The notes under the pieces: model-generated | Databases searched by the model: none | Told to the model about the DNA's origin: nothing | Seen by the model: the letters and a program-made list of their open reading frames with translations, nothing else | Program-made: the position numbers and the translations under genes | Part shown: piece after piece, positions 4,988 to 13,825 of the stretch | Layout: every line of letters starts with the position of its first letter | Position numbering within the stretch: the stretch's first letter is position 1 | Source of the DNA: an uncultured Bacteroidales bacterium | GTDB lineage: Bacteria > Bacteroidota > Bacteroidia > Bacteroidales > Paludibacteraceae | NCBI GenBank assembly: GCA_937910305.1 | Contig: CALEPS010000019.1 | Location: 1 to 13,825 of the forward strand | Direction: 5' to 3' | DNA length: 13,825 nucleotides

Positions 4988-5527
4988 TTACTTTCCGCAG
5001 TACGCATTTACAATTCTTTCTAGTTGAACGAGTGTTGCACTATCCATATCAGTTACAAATTTCCCCTCTTGAAGGCATACCACTATATTAGAATTCGTAA
5101 GTTGCTTATTCAATTTGAGATCCTTCTTGTCAATAAAAATTCCCCATTCAATAGGATCAAAAAGAACAATCATATCATCATTTTTTTTAGAGGATTTCAA
5201 TTCTGACTTCCCTACTTTTTTCCCAGTGTGGAATATGCCGTTTTGTTTCCCGAATAAATAGACGAATCTATCATTATATTTCACTTTTCCAATATACTCA
5301 GCCCCACTCAACGGGACGTCTGGATCTATTGAATATAAAAAGGCTTTGTAGCACAGTGTGTCTGTATTTGTATGAACTACTATATCTTCGTTATTGGGTA
5401 TTTTGTATGTTCCAGTATACAAATCAATCAACTGTTTTGTGAATTCTGTTAGCCCAATCGCAGACGTGGTTTTACAGAATAATGATAGCATAATCAATAA
5501 TATTGACTTAAATATATAATTTCGCAT
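4988..5527 (-). CDS. Candidate exported immunity protein for the JAB-like toxin
   Basis: The 179-residue product begins with a signal peptide (MRNYIFKSILLIMLSLFCK, with a plausible cut after TSA at residue 23). The mature part is about 156 residues, soluble and lysine-rich, with no domain I recognise. The start lies 21 bases after the stop of the large RHS toxin gene, so it is the last gene of that operon, the expected place for the immunity partner. It is markedly A+T-rich, as immunity genes often are. An export signal implies neutralisation in the periplasm. The assignment rests on position, size and signal peptide; the toxin-antitoxin contact is inference. Confidence 0.8.
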   Translation of the reverse strand: MRNYIFKSILLIMLSLFCKTTSAIGLTEFTKQLIDLYTGTYKIPNNEDIVVHTNTDTLCYKAFLYSIDPDVPLSGAEYIGKVKYNDRFVYLFGKQNGIFHTGKKVGKSELKSSKKNDDMIVLFDPIEWGIFIDKKDLKLNKQLTNSNIVVCLQEGKFVTDMDSATLVQLERIVNAYCGK

Positions 5528-5548
5528 AGTTGTAATTTATTTATATGT

Positions 5549-8500
5549 TTAATGGATATGTATCGTTGGATAAGTAGGAACAGTAGTCGTTAAAGACTTC
5601 ACCGTTGGTCGCAAATATAGCGGAGATGTAAGTATCTTTCCAGAAGGAGAGAACAATTCGCCCCAGTTTATATTAGAATATATACAGTCGGTATCGTATG
5701 GGGTAAGTTGACCATAGTACATTGGTCGATATACATATTGTGGAATCTCTCTCTTAAGTTTTGAGACTAATTGTTGAGCTGCCTTCCTATCTCCATAAGC
5801 CTCCTCGCCAATAAATCCTGAGGGTTGCGTATTGTTAGGATGATTATGTATAAACGCAAATATAGAAGATGCATCTTCAAAGAGATTGAAAGCTACATTT
5901 ACCTTGCCAGAGACATGTTGAGTAATAAACTTGGAATCTTCAGTTTCGGCGGGAAGAAAGGCGTATTCAACTTCAGAATTATCAGCCATAAATTTGAATG
6001 CTTCAGCTGCAACATTTGCATCCCCAAAAGTAAAAGTTGTTAGATCACCATCCTGCTCCACATTCTTAATTGAACCAAACTCAAATGCAATTTGCATACC
6101 ATTTATGCGAAGCACATCTTGTGTGTTGTCATCTAGTTTGTGTTCAAGAAAACCTTTTGCATCAAACTTCCAAATAAATCTCCCATCCGGGTCGACCGCA
6201 TTCGCAGGATTATTTCCACACCATGCATATGGAGAGATATGATAGTAGTTCTCCGCTAATGGATCCATCGTTGTAGTACGACCTATTACTGGATAGTAAT
6301 ATCTTGCTTGGCTGTCATACTCATTCAAACCGAATTGTGAAATAAACTCCTTACCATTATACAGATACGGCTGTATCTCAAGATCTATATTAGAAGGCAC
6401 ACCACTGGCGGAATAACTGATGTTTTGCACTGCACTACCTGTTTCAGAATCAATAACCAGACATATACTGCCCAGATGGTTCTTGACATAGTGGTAATAC
6501 CTTCCGTCTGTGTAATACCCTGTTGCATTGAAAATCTTCTGTTTGCCAGTAATCACAGAGTCTTCTTTTGTCCTGATGTTTATTATGTTGCCTAAGTATT
6601 CTGTCACTTGGTATTCTACCGAATCTGTATCGTACGTATAATAGGCGATGTCGTTATAATCCGTATTCACTATCCGCATATTGGTGTAGTTTACTGTTTT
6701 GTATTTTCTACCAACGGCATCGTATAGGTTTACTATCTGATGACCATTGCTAAACTGAATGGTATCGGGGAGATTGAGGATATTATATTTTATTCGGCTT
6801 ATATACCGATATGCATCCTTAGCCAGATTGCCATTGGCATCATAAAGCAAGGGACTATCGGTTTCTAATGCCCTATTAGAAAATTCTATTATATCATACA
6901 TGTCTGCATCTACTCCACTATCTGTAATAGACAGCAACTGATTACCTTCAGTACCATAATCGAACGCCAAGTCGTCATACCCCTTTCGTCTAAGAGAAAG
7001 AATATTGCCAACCTCATCATATGAAAATTCTTCAAGGTTTATTCTAACCATTCCCAAGGCGAATTTATTCATATAGTTAAATACCGTTGTAAGTCGATTC
7101 ATGTCATCATATTCATATCCCATAGGGCTACCACCTTCATTCTTGACAGAGATATTACCGTTATAACATGGGGTAGCACCACTCAAGCCGACTTCGTCAG
7201 CATAGGTCAGGTATTCGGAATAATGCCGATGCTTCGTTTTTGTCAGCATATTGCGCATATCGTAGGAATACCTAATAGTATCTATTGAATTATGCAACAA
7301 ATTTTGTACCAAATGCCCTGACGCATCATAAGAAAATGACGATAAAGTAATTTCTGCATTATTATTGAGCTTATAGAAGGTATTTATGAGCCGCCCTGCA
7401 TGGTCGTAAGTATAGCGATAATGTTCCCTCGCCATATCATTTTCAACGCCTTGTTCCGTCAATTGCTGTGCAACAGAGCCGTCAAACAGATATTCGGTAC
7501 TGATAGCGGTTTTATAGTCGTTATTGGTGCATATGCTACGACTTTGAACTACCCTTCCCTGGGTGTCGTAATAATAAGCAGTAGCCGTATAAGTATTATC
7601 TTCCGACAGATTATAGACACGGGTTCCGGTTAATAACCCTGTAGCATTATCATGTTGCAAGCCATAACCCGATACTTGTTCAAACCGAATAGCCTGACGT
7701 TGCGGTGTGGGCAATATATTCAAATAATCGTAATTGTCATAATAGTTAATGGTAAGCATACGAAGATTTTTATTCTTTAGTAGTCTAGAAGCGTATCCTG
7801 TTCCTGCTATCGGATAAGAATAATTATGCCCATAGTGTTCCACTTGCCACTTGTCGGCAAAAAACTCCCTCAATTCTTCGTGTGTTTGTGTCAATTCAAT
7901 TTCTGCCGTATAAAGGTTACGACCGATGGAGTCATAGGCGCACATTGTCCATTTATTGGCGAGACGCTGGTTTCCATCCTGCAAAAGCACTAATTGTCCT
8001 AACTGATCATATACCATTAGTTGTTCTTCGCACCCGGGTAAACGCTTATATATCATATTTCCCCGACCATCATACTTATAACAGTATGCAGCTGCCTTCA
8101 GCGTAGCATCCGTTAACGGGTATTCCCCATTATTAAGTTTAGAAGGAGAAATATGAGGCAAGACAAAACACATATATCCCAACTTGTTATATACATAATA
8201 TGTCCGATTACCCGCGCGCTCTTCCATTATTTTGCGTCCGAGTTTATCCGTATATGTAGTGAGCGATTTGCCGTCCTCGTCTGCAGTTACCATTTTATGC
8301 AGAGAATAAGGCGGATAGTGGGTTCCTGTTGTTTTCAAAGTATAGTTATTAGCTACCTCATATATACGCACATTGTCCGATTCATCATTTAGAGCGTATG
8401 TGATAGCAGAGGGATGAGACTCATATGATGCTCCTTGCCGTTTTTGCCCCACTACGCGTTCTAATGCAGAGTTCTCATATAGTGTCTCTGTAAACGGGCG

Positions 8501-9490
8501 AGTATCCGAATAGTAATTCTGCGTTTGCGTTTTGATATTAGATACCTCGATAAATTGTCCTTCTGTTTGTGTTGGTACCGGCAACCAACTCTTTGTAGCA
8601 AGATGCAGTCCCGAATAATCTGTAACTCGCACCAAGTCATTCTTATTCGGACTTGTTCCTACATCTATAGATTCCACCGGACGCCCCAGACCATCATAAT
8701 ATTGTATGGTCGTTCGCGTACGGATGCCGTTGCTGACAGAGATTCCGTTATCAGTGATAGAAACGCGGCTTGCCTGATCTAAAGGAGAAACAGATATAAT
8801 ATAGTTTTCTCCATCGGGTAATGGCTGACTTCCAGTGATATAATGCTCTCCAAACGACGGCTCTGCAAGTTGGCATTCTCCAAAAGAAGCAGGACCGGTT
8901 TTCCATTGGGAGTTTTCTACTACAGCTATTCCTGACTCATCAAACTCCACCCATGTACGGTGCAGGCTAACACACTGATCCCCTGATGTTACACCTTCAT
9001 TATCTGCACTGAGACGATCCGGTTTGGTGAGGTGTGATGTTCCGTCATACGTAACTTGATCAACTATATCATCTATAGGATTATAAAGTGTAATGGTTTC
9101 TCCATGGTTCGCCAATATGATTTTATTCTGGTAAATGATTTGAAACTCTGTCGTATTAGGGAGATCAAATACGCTACCCAGATTAAAAGACGGCGTATCC
9201 AAATGTCTGAAAGCGATTATTAGAAAACTCTTGGGAGGAATGGAAATAGCCGGAAAATCGTACCACTCGGACGACGCGTCTCCTGTAAGATGCCAATTAA
9301 ACAGAGAAACACTATTCTCGCCTCCGTTATATAGTTCTATATATTCACCGTTGCTAAAAGGCGGGTGGTTGGTTTGTTCATTCAAAGGAGAATCGTACAT
9401 CACTTGGTTAATAATGATGTAATCATTCGCCTCCAGAATTGCCGGATATACTAATGCCAACAATATAAGAAATAAATTGCGTATATTCAT
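5549..9490 (-). CDS. RHS polymorphic toxin: lamin-tail, DUF6443, RHS core, JAB-like tip
   Basis: The 1313-residue protein starts with a signal peptide (about residues 1-21). Residues 23-150 look like a lamin-tail domain, with NGEYIELYNGGENSVSLFNW and the later IPPKSFLII strand. DUF6443 follows at about 226-360, opening PDGENYIISVSPLDQASRVS and including YYDGLGRPVESIDVG. Residues 370-1030 carry many RHS/YD repeats (YDxxGR, YDYANRL-like). The RHS core ends ARYYYPVIGRTTTMDPLAEN, then NNPANAVDPDGR (DPDG at 1100-1103). The last 210 residues form a toxin domain with H1215-N-H1217-P, S1224 and D1234, matching a JAMM/MPN zinc-protease motif as in JAB-like RHS toxins; the H-to-S spacing is one residue shorter than in RadC-type JAMM motifs and the S-to-D spacing is longer. 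The shell should enclose the tip until delivery. The gene starts two bases after the preceding RHS gene (TAATCATG), suggesting translational coupling. Confidence 0.92.
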   Translation of the reverse strand: MNIRNLFLILLALVYPAILEANDYIIINQVMYDSPLNEQTNHPPFSNGEYIELYNGGENSVSLFNWHLTGDASSEWYDFPAISIPPKSFLIIAFRHLDTPSFNLGSVFDLPNTTEFQIIYQNKIILANHGETITLYNPIDDIVDQVTYDGTSHLTKPDRLSADNEGVTSGDQCVSLHRTWVEFDESGIAVVENSQWKTGPASFGECQLAEPSFGEHYITGSQPLPDGENYIISVSPLDQASRVSITDNGISVSNGIRTRTTIQYYDGLGRPVESIDVGTSPNKNDLVRVTDYSGLHLATKSWLPVPTQTEGQFIEVSNIKTQTQNYYSDTRPFTETLYENSALERVVGQKRQGASYESHPSAITYALNDESDNVRIYEVANNYTLKTTGTHYPPYSLHKMVTADEDGKSLTTYTDKLGRKIMEERAGNRTYYVYNKLGYMCFVLPHISPSKLNNGEYPLTDATLKAAAYCYKYDGRGNMIYKRLPGCEEQLMVYDQLGQLVLLQDGNQRLANKWTMCAYDSIGRNLYTAEIELTQTHEELREFFADKWQVEHYGHNYSYPIAGTGYASRLLKNKNLRMLTINYYDNYDYLNILPTPQRQAIRFEQVSGYGLQHDNATGLLTGTRVYNLSEDNTYTATAYYYDTQGRVVQSRSICTNNDYKTAISTEYLFDGSVAQQLTEQGVENDMAREHYRYTYDHAGRLINTFYKLNNNAEITLSSFSYDASGHLVQNLLHNSIDTIRYSYDMRNMLTKTKHRHYSEYLTYADEVGLSGATPCYNGNISVKNEGGSPMGYEYDDMNRLTTVFNYMNKFALGMVRINLEEFSYDEVGNILSLRRKGYDDLAFDYGTEGNQLLSITDSGVDADMYDIIEFSNRALETDSPLLYDANGNLAKDAYRYISRIKYNILNLPDTIQFSNGHQIVNLYDAVGRKYKTVNYTNMRIVNTDYNDIAYYTYDTDSVEYQVTEYLGNIINIRTKEDSVITGKQKIFNATGYYTDGRYYHYVKNHLGSICLVIDSETGSAVQNISYSASGVPSNIDLEIQPYLYNGKEFISQFGLNEYDSQARYYYPVIGRTTTMDPLAENYYHISPYAWCGNNPANAVDPDGRFIWKFDAKGFLEHKLDDNTQDVLRINGMQIAFEFGSIKNVEQDGDLTTFTFGDANVAAEAFKFMADNSEVEYAFLPAETEDSKFITQHVSGKVNVAFNLFEDASSIFAFIHNHPNNTQPSGFIGEEAYGDRKAAQQLVSKLKREIPQYVYRPMYYGQLTPYDTDCIYSNINWGELFSPSGKILTSPLYLRPTVKSLTTTVPTYPTIHIH

Positions 9491-9492
9491 GA

Positions 9493-12400
9493 TTATTCAG
9501 TTTTAACGTGATATTGATAGACATTGATAACTCGCTTTTGTCCATTTACCAGTTGATATTCTTCGATGAGACGCCCCGCTGAATCATAATTATAATAGGT
9601 GATTATTCCACGCGGGTCTGTAACTGTTTCCAAGCCGACATGGGGTTTGTAGGTATAAGTCCATGTCTGATTGCCAATCGTCTTGGTTGCTGGATATATT
9701 CCATTCCATGTATATTTGGTCTCGATCTTCCCAAATGGTTTGTAGGAACGCAATCTGCCCATTTTATCGAATGAATATTCGGCATCAAGCTGATAATATG
9801 GGTCATATACGACATATGCGCCCCCTGAACCCATTGGAAGATAGTCGCCTATCGGTGCTAATAATGACAATGATAAAGTTTTATGTAAATAGGGATAATA
9901 ATGAGGTAGCAACCCTGGAATAGGTCCCGATATGGGGACAAATTCACATCCGACATTATAGAGATGAATTTTTCCACCAGTAACATACTCATCCTCCCCA
10001 TTCATATATCCAGACACGATTTCGATGGGTTGATTGATTTGGTGTCTTTGTTTTAGAAATTGTAGAGCCGGCCATCCTGAAATTGGAAGAGGATTAAAAT
10101 TTAGATGTATATCATCCGGATATGTATACTTCGTAAAATGACGTATTCCTTGACTATCATCTATAGTTTCTTTTTTCACTCTTAATTTGCGGTCGTACGA
10201 ATATGTCTTAGTAGTAGTTAATGAATCTCCTTGATTAAAATCTTTCGTGATTTTTTGAGTCAAAACATCTGGATATATATATAGTTTTTTTGACATTTCT
10301 ACTCCATAATCACAATCAAAAATAACTATTGTGTCAGTACATATTTGCTCTGGTGAAATCACATGGTTTCCAATGGGATCTTCCAACTCGGAAGTGATAT
10401 CATTATATTTATAATGAATCGACTTTAGTGATGTGTCTCCAGATTTATTGTACTCAATTGATGTTACTTTTCCCCACTTTTTTAATTGATTACCATACAA
10501 AAGTTGGCCTTCCAGTATTCCGAATTTGCGATTTTCACAATAGTATCTTTCGTTTATGTTTTCATCATTTAAAGATGTGTATGAGTCATCTCCTGTATCG
10601 AATTGGTATATTGTTTTATTAAAACTGCTATTAGAGGCATTAGTTACGTTTTCGACTACTTTGCCATATCCAATATGAGTTTCCAACAAATTATAATTGG
10701 CGTCATATCGTATCGGCCATCCAGTTTCGGGATACAAGTTTTCTGCAAGATTATACACTCTCAAATTATCATAATATATTCCATCCGAATATGTATATGA
10801 TTTTGTCTCTACGAGATGGTTATACCTGTCATATGTTTTCACCTCATGTATACGTACGCCCTTTTTATTCCCACTTTCATTGGTCGTATTCATTGAGATA
10901 TTTGAATCTTCTAACACAGTATATTTTCTCTTTTTATCATAACTATATGGTTGATATGAGTAAGTTTGATACCCGCCTGTCGGATAGGTTAATTTCTGAA
11001 GCAACGCTATACTGGAATAGCCTACATAATATCCATAATCATCCGATTCTGTAGATAAGCCTGTTAATGGATCATAATTGGGGTTTGTATTTGATAAATC
11101 AGGATACGTACCATTATTATAATTCATTTGGTACATGCCTACACCACTAATCTTCAAGGAACTCAAAAAACGCCACTTATAAGACTTCGAGGAATATGAA
11201 CGACCTTGGTATTCATATGTCATAGTAGCATTTTTGATTATTTCATCAGATGCATATATGAGCACGGAATCTAATTGATAATTATGCGAACAAATACCAT
11301 AGTCAGTAGAATTGTACATTTTCGTAGTTTCTTGAGAATTACAAAAAACTATTCTCAAAGGCTGTTCACCTGAAACCAGAATAGAATCCAGACAGCACGA
11401 TTTCGTCGCGGAATATAAGTAGTAGGAGTTATTATGAGTATAAGGTGGAGCATAGAATGTGAGAAGGCAAAGGTATTCTTCTTCTTCATAAGGAGAACTG
11501 AAAACATATGAAGCATTATTGGCGAAAATTTGCAGATAAATTCCTGCCATCATATTAAAATAGGGTCCAAATCGGTCAAAATACTCATTAAATTCCCATA
11601 AAGGGTCACCTCCGCCTGGTACCCCCGGACGATGTCCTTCTCTGGCTGGTTTATAATAGAAAGTCACTTCACGTCCGTTAGGAGCAATAATCTTAGAAAG
11701 ATGCCATGTACTGACAATAGCTGGATTTGCTTCGTATTCAGATCCAGAATATACAAACATCCCACGATTTATCGCACTGACAGTATATTCTAATTTTGAT
11801 ATATCCCCTCCAAAAATATAAGTATAGCCATCATTAGTTTTGATGGTAATACTCGAATTCTCTTTGGGATACGGTAAAACTCCAGGATTATTAGGCGCTT
11901 GTGAAGGATTTGATGGATTAAAAGAGGCGGAAGAAAACATTATCGGGTCCCACTCGCATAGAATTCCTGATAAATCAACATCGACGAAGTCTCCGCTAAT
12001 AATCTGTACTTTCCCTGCATTATTAATCATAAATGAACCTCTATGACCTAAGAAATTAAAATGGAAAATATCGGGCATGTAATCCACTACGTAATCACAA
12101 CCATCTCCTACATTATGCCAAAGTTTACCATTCAGTACACATGCTTGCGAATTTGAGGCGAGTGGAAGTTCAAAAACATCACTTAAATTCAGATTATTTG
12201 CATTGGTATTTTGAGTAATAAAATGATACATTCCTTCAACACCTACATGATAAGAAGCACCTGCTTCTATACCTTTTATTTCATCGGGAGCACCATTAAC
12301 CTCTCGGGTTATACAGCCTCCGGCTTCAAGAAACCAATTATACCCCACATATCCGGAATGTTTGCGGGGCTTAAAACCTTCTGCATTGTAATGCAAAGCT

Positions 12401-12654
12401 ATGTCCATTCTAAAATCGGGATCATCCAATGTATAAATAGGAATAGATTGATGCATACGCCCTGTAAATAGAGAAGTTTGAAACTCTCCATACCGAAACA
12501 TATCAGCAACATTCGGAGACACGGAGTTAACATTATAAAAGGCTCCTGCATTATAATCAACACCTTCTAAATTTCTCGTATTATTTGGATGCACATTCAT
12601 TATTATAGAACTTGATGCTATAACCAATAATAATTTACGAAAATAATGTTTCAT
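9493..12654 (-). CDS. RHS-repeat shell protein, partner of the downstream RHS toxin
   Basis: The 1053-residue product has a weak N-terminal signal-like segment (KLLLVIASSSIIMNV). Its first 120 residues carry a pattern common at the front of Bacteroidota RHS proteins: LFTGRMHQSIPIYTL, ALHYNAEGFKPRKHSGYVG and WFLEAGGCITREVNGAPDE. A long beta-rich middle part follows. The C-terminal third carries RHS/YD-type repeats (YSFDKMGRLRSY, YYNYDSAGRLIEEY), and the protein ends shortly after the last repeat with no core, toxin or sorting tail. It lies eight bases after the preceding gene's stop and two bases before the toxin-bearing RHS start. The arrangement resembles TcB/TcC pairs, where two proteins together build one cage, but that comparison is inference. 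Transport and complex formation cannot be read from sequence. Confidence 0.9.
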   Translation of the reverse strand: MKHYFRKLLLVIASSSIIMNVHPNNTRNLEGVDYNAGAFYNVNSVSPNVADMFRYGEFQTSLFTGRMHQSIPIYTLDDPDFRMDIALHYNAEGFKPRKHSGYVGYNWFLEAGGCITREVNGAPDEIKGIEAGASYHVGVEGMYHFITQNTNANNLNLSDVFELPLASNSQACVLNGKLWHNVGDGCDYVVDYMPDIFHFNFLGHRGSFMINNAGKVQIISGDFVDVDLSGILCEWDPIMFSSASFNPSNPSQAPNNPGVLPYPKENSSITIKTNDGYTYIFGGDISKLEYTVSAINRGMFVYSGSEYEANPAIVSTWHLSKIIAPNGREVTFYYKPAREGHRPGVPGGGDPLWEFNEYFDRFGPYFNMMAGIYLQIFANNASYVFSSPYEEEEYLCLLTFYAPPYTHNNSYYLYSATKSCCLDSILVSGEQPLRIVFCNSQETTKMYNSTDYGICSHNYQLDSVLIYASDEIIKNATMTYEYQGRSYSSKSYKWRFLSSLKISGVGMYQMNYNNGTYPDLSNTNPNYDPLTGLSTESDDYGYYVGYSSIALLQKLTYPTGGYQTYSYQPYSYDKKRKYTVLEDSNISMNTTNESGNKKGVRIHEVKTYDRYNHLVETKSYTYSDGIYYDNLRVYNLAENLYPETGWPIRYDANYNLLETHIGYGKVVENVTNASNSSFNKTIYQFDTGDDSYTSLNDENINERYYCENRKFGILEGQLLYGNQLKKWGKVTSIEYNKSGDTSLKSIHYKYNDITSELEDPIGNHVISPEQICTDTIVIFDCDYGVEMSKKLYIYPDVLTQKITKDFNQGDSLTTTKTYSYDRKLRVKKETIDDSQGIRHFTKYTYPDDIHLNFNPLPISGWPALQFLKQRHQINQPIEIVSGYMNGEDEYVTGGKIHLYNVGCEFVPISGPIPGLLPHYYPYLHKTLSLSLLAPIGDYLPMGSGGAYVVYDPYYQLDAEYSFDKMGRLRSYKPFGKIETKYTWNGIYPATKTIGNQTWTYTYKPHVGLETVTDPRGIITYYNYDSAGRLIEEYQLVNGQKRVINVYQYHVKTE

Positions 12655-12662
12655 AACACTAA

Positions 12663-13688
12663 CTATAATTTTATTATATTTCCGGAAACAATGGTGTCAT
12701 CTGCGTGGATATATACCACATACGAACCAATGGGAAGACCTGACATGTGAATAGTGGTTGTATGTTCCCCTTCATCCTCCTGACGAAGCGGTGTCTGATA
12801 GGTGGTTGTACCTCCATTATAGTGAATTGATATATATACACCGGCAGCACGGGTCAATGAGTAGTTTACATGCAAATCCGAATAAACAGGACTAGGCATA
12901 AAGGCGATATTTGTTACAAGACTGTCTGTAAGTACTTCGTCAATATCCTGTTCTTCCTCTCTTGGCAACGGCATGTTTTCCGGCTCTTGAGGATTATAAT
13001 AGGTAGCAGCGGCAATAGCGGTATCCGTGCCATGGACGGCGCATACCCGAGTGCTCTCAAGCAAAGGGTAACGGCAATAGGAGGAATACCAGATATATCG
13101 CTCTTCTTTGACTGCGGTGCGCCTTTTACTATCTTGATACTGAAAAACCGAATGTAGCCGCAAGGCTGAGTCCAAAGTCAATTCCGGCAATATCAACCGC
13201 CCGGTAGCATCGGCAGATACAGAATACGTCCCCTCCGTACTAATCGGCAATATATGGCAATATTGTCCTTTGCCTATTGCTGCGCCGCCCAATGAATCCC
13301 CATACTCAAACGGAAACTTCATTACCGGTACAGGAATCAAGTACCGCACATGCGCACGAGAGGTTTCGTAACCGGTCTGCCATAACGTATCCTGCGCTAA
13401 ATGATAATAGAGATTGCTGTGTTCCCGATGAAGACCGATAGATGCAGCATCAGGAGCATAATAATCCACATCAATTATCTCTGCACTATCAATAGGAAGC
13501 CCAGAGAAATCCCAAATACAATTTGTGCCGCTGTCAGTAACTTGTATATAGGACAGTTTATAGACTTGCAAGCTGTCTGTAGAAACCGGTGTATGGCGTT
13601 CCGCCGTCAGTATCTGTGCATAGGAAGGTACGACAAAGAGAATACCTATCCACATAAATAAGGCGAATATATGACGATTCCTGCGCAT
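12663..13688 (-). CDS. Exported protein with type IX-like C-terminal sorting domain
   Basis: From the ATG at 13688 the product is 341 residues and opens with a signal peptide (MRRNRHIFALFMWIGILF, cut after SYA at about residue 24). The frame runs 10 codons further to a TTG overlapping the gene before it, which I reject because it would bury the signal peptide. The first part contains a CIWDFSGLPIDSAE segment typical of uncharacterised Bacteroidota surface proteins. The last 75 residues resemble a type IX secretion sorting domain: a PSPVYSDLHVNYSL opening and an LPIGSYVVYIHADDTIVSG end before a final IIKL. The gene sits 19 bases after a gene with the same kind of ending and eight bases before the RHS shell gene. 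It may be a surface partner of the RHS system, but no function is known to me. Confidence 0.82.
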   Translation of the reverse strand: MRRNRHIFALFMWIGILFVVPSYAQILTAERHTPVSTDSLQVYKLSYIQVTDSGTNCIWDFSGLPIDSAEIIDVDYYAPDAASIGLHREHSNLYYHLAQDTLWQTGYETSRAHVRYLIPVPVMKFPFEYGDSLGGAAIGKGQYCHILPISTEGTYSVSADATGRLILPELTLDSALRLHSVFQYQDSKRRTAVKEERYIWYSSYCRYPLLESTRVCAVHGTDTAIAAATYYNPQEPENMPLPREEEQDIDEVLTDSLVTNIAFMPSPVYSDLHVNYSLTRAAGVYISIHYNGGTTTYQTPLRQEDEGEHTTTIHMSGLPIGSYVVYIHADDTIVSGNIIKL

Positions 13689-13707
13689 GTACGTGTACTT
13701 AATTAAA

Positions 13708-13825
13708 TTATTCAACAATAAATTGTCCTACTAAGTCACCACCTGCGGTTTCTATGCGGAGGACATACATGCCTGCGTTGGTAATCGGGCGGGAGAGAGA
13801 GTTGGTGAACTGCTCGTTAACGACT
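13708..13825 (-). CDS. C-terminal end of a protein with type IX-like sorting tail (partial)
   Basis: Only 38 complete codons and the stop are visible; the rest lies beyond the window. The peptide ends SLSRPITNAGMYVLRIETAG and then a short GDLVGQFIVE tail, fitting the final strands of a type IX sorting domain (G-x-Y-x-L-x-I then a K/Q-F-I-V-like end). It is the first visible gene of the operon that leads into the RHS genes. Its main body and function cannot be judged. Confidence 0.7.
   Translation of the reverse strand, partial: VVNEQFTNSLSRPITNAGMYVLRIETAGGDLVGQFIVE

Noticed and set aside
9603..9815. Minus-strand 70-codon frame within the RHS shell gene
   Set aside because: Out of frame inside a clear RHS coding region, with no supporting signal.
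13689..13718. TTG start ten codons before the chosen start of the 341-aa exported protein
   Set aside because: It overlaps the end of the preceding gene and would place extra residues ahead of a good signal peptide.

Overview
The window reads as a Bacteroidales chromosome fragment (Bacteroides/Parabacteroides-like). Supporting signs are Bacteroides-type promoters (TAnnTTTG boxes), A/T-rich ribosome-binding regions without clear Shine-Dalgarno sequences, type IX secretion sorting tails, DUF6443-type RHS proteins, and RhuM and DUF1016 families. Every gene I can support lies on the minus strand, so transcription runs from high to low coordinates. Family names come from recognising motifs in the translations; no database search was run.

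Region 13825-4988 looks like one operon encoding a contact-type or secreted polymorphic toxin. It begins with the tail of a protein ending in a type IX-like sorting domain (cut by the window edge). A 341-residue exported protein with the same kind of tail follows. Next comes an exported RHS shell protein of 1053 residues. Two bases later starts a second RHS protein of 1313 residues, with the order lamin-tail domain, DUF6443, RHS repeats, RHS core ending DPDGR, and a C-terminal JAB/JAMM-like metalloprotease toxin domain. A small protein with a signal peptide directly after it is the likely immunity protein.

Region 4987-999 contains two modules with parallel structure. Each has the order toxin tip, exported candidate immunity gene, shared 124-bp element, then a nucleic-acid-enzyme-like gene. 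After the JAB toxin and its immunity gene come element copy 2 (expanded by 11-bp tandem repeats) and a DUF1016/YhcG-type PD-(D/E)xK nuclease. Butted against the nuclease stop is a headless RHS tip with an unrelated toxin domain, followed by a lipoprotein immunity candidate, element copy 1 and a RhuM-family protein with a PLD-like C-terminus. The element places a matched promoter in front of both enzyme genes. This looks like toxin-cassette turnover, with an orphan tip stored downstream of the active RHS gene.

Region 998-1 holds a strong terminator after the RhuM gene, short repeats, a small gene broken by one base in an A8 tract, a repeat-rich intergenic stretch with palindromes, and two small unidentified genes in a probable operon, the last cut by the window edge.

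The most notable points are the duplicated element linking immunity genes to unrelated enzyme genes, its 11-bp minisatellite, the orphan toxin tip, the export signals on both candidate immunity proteins, and the A8 frameshift.
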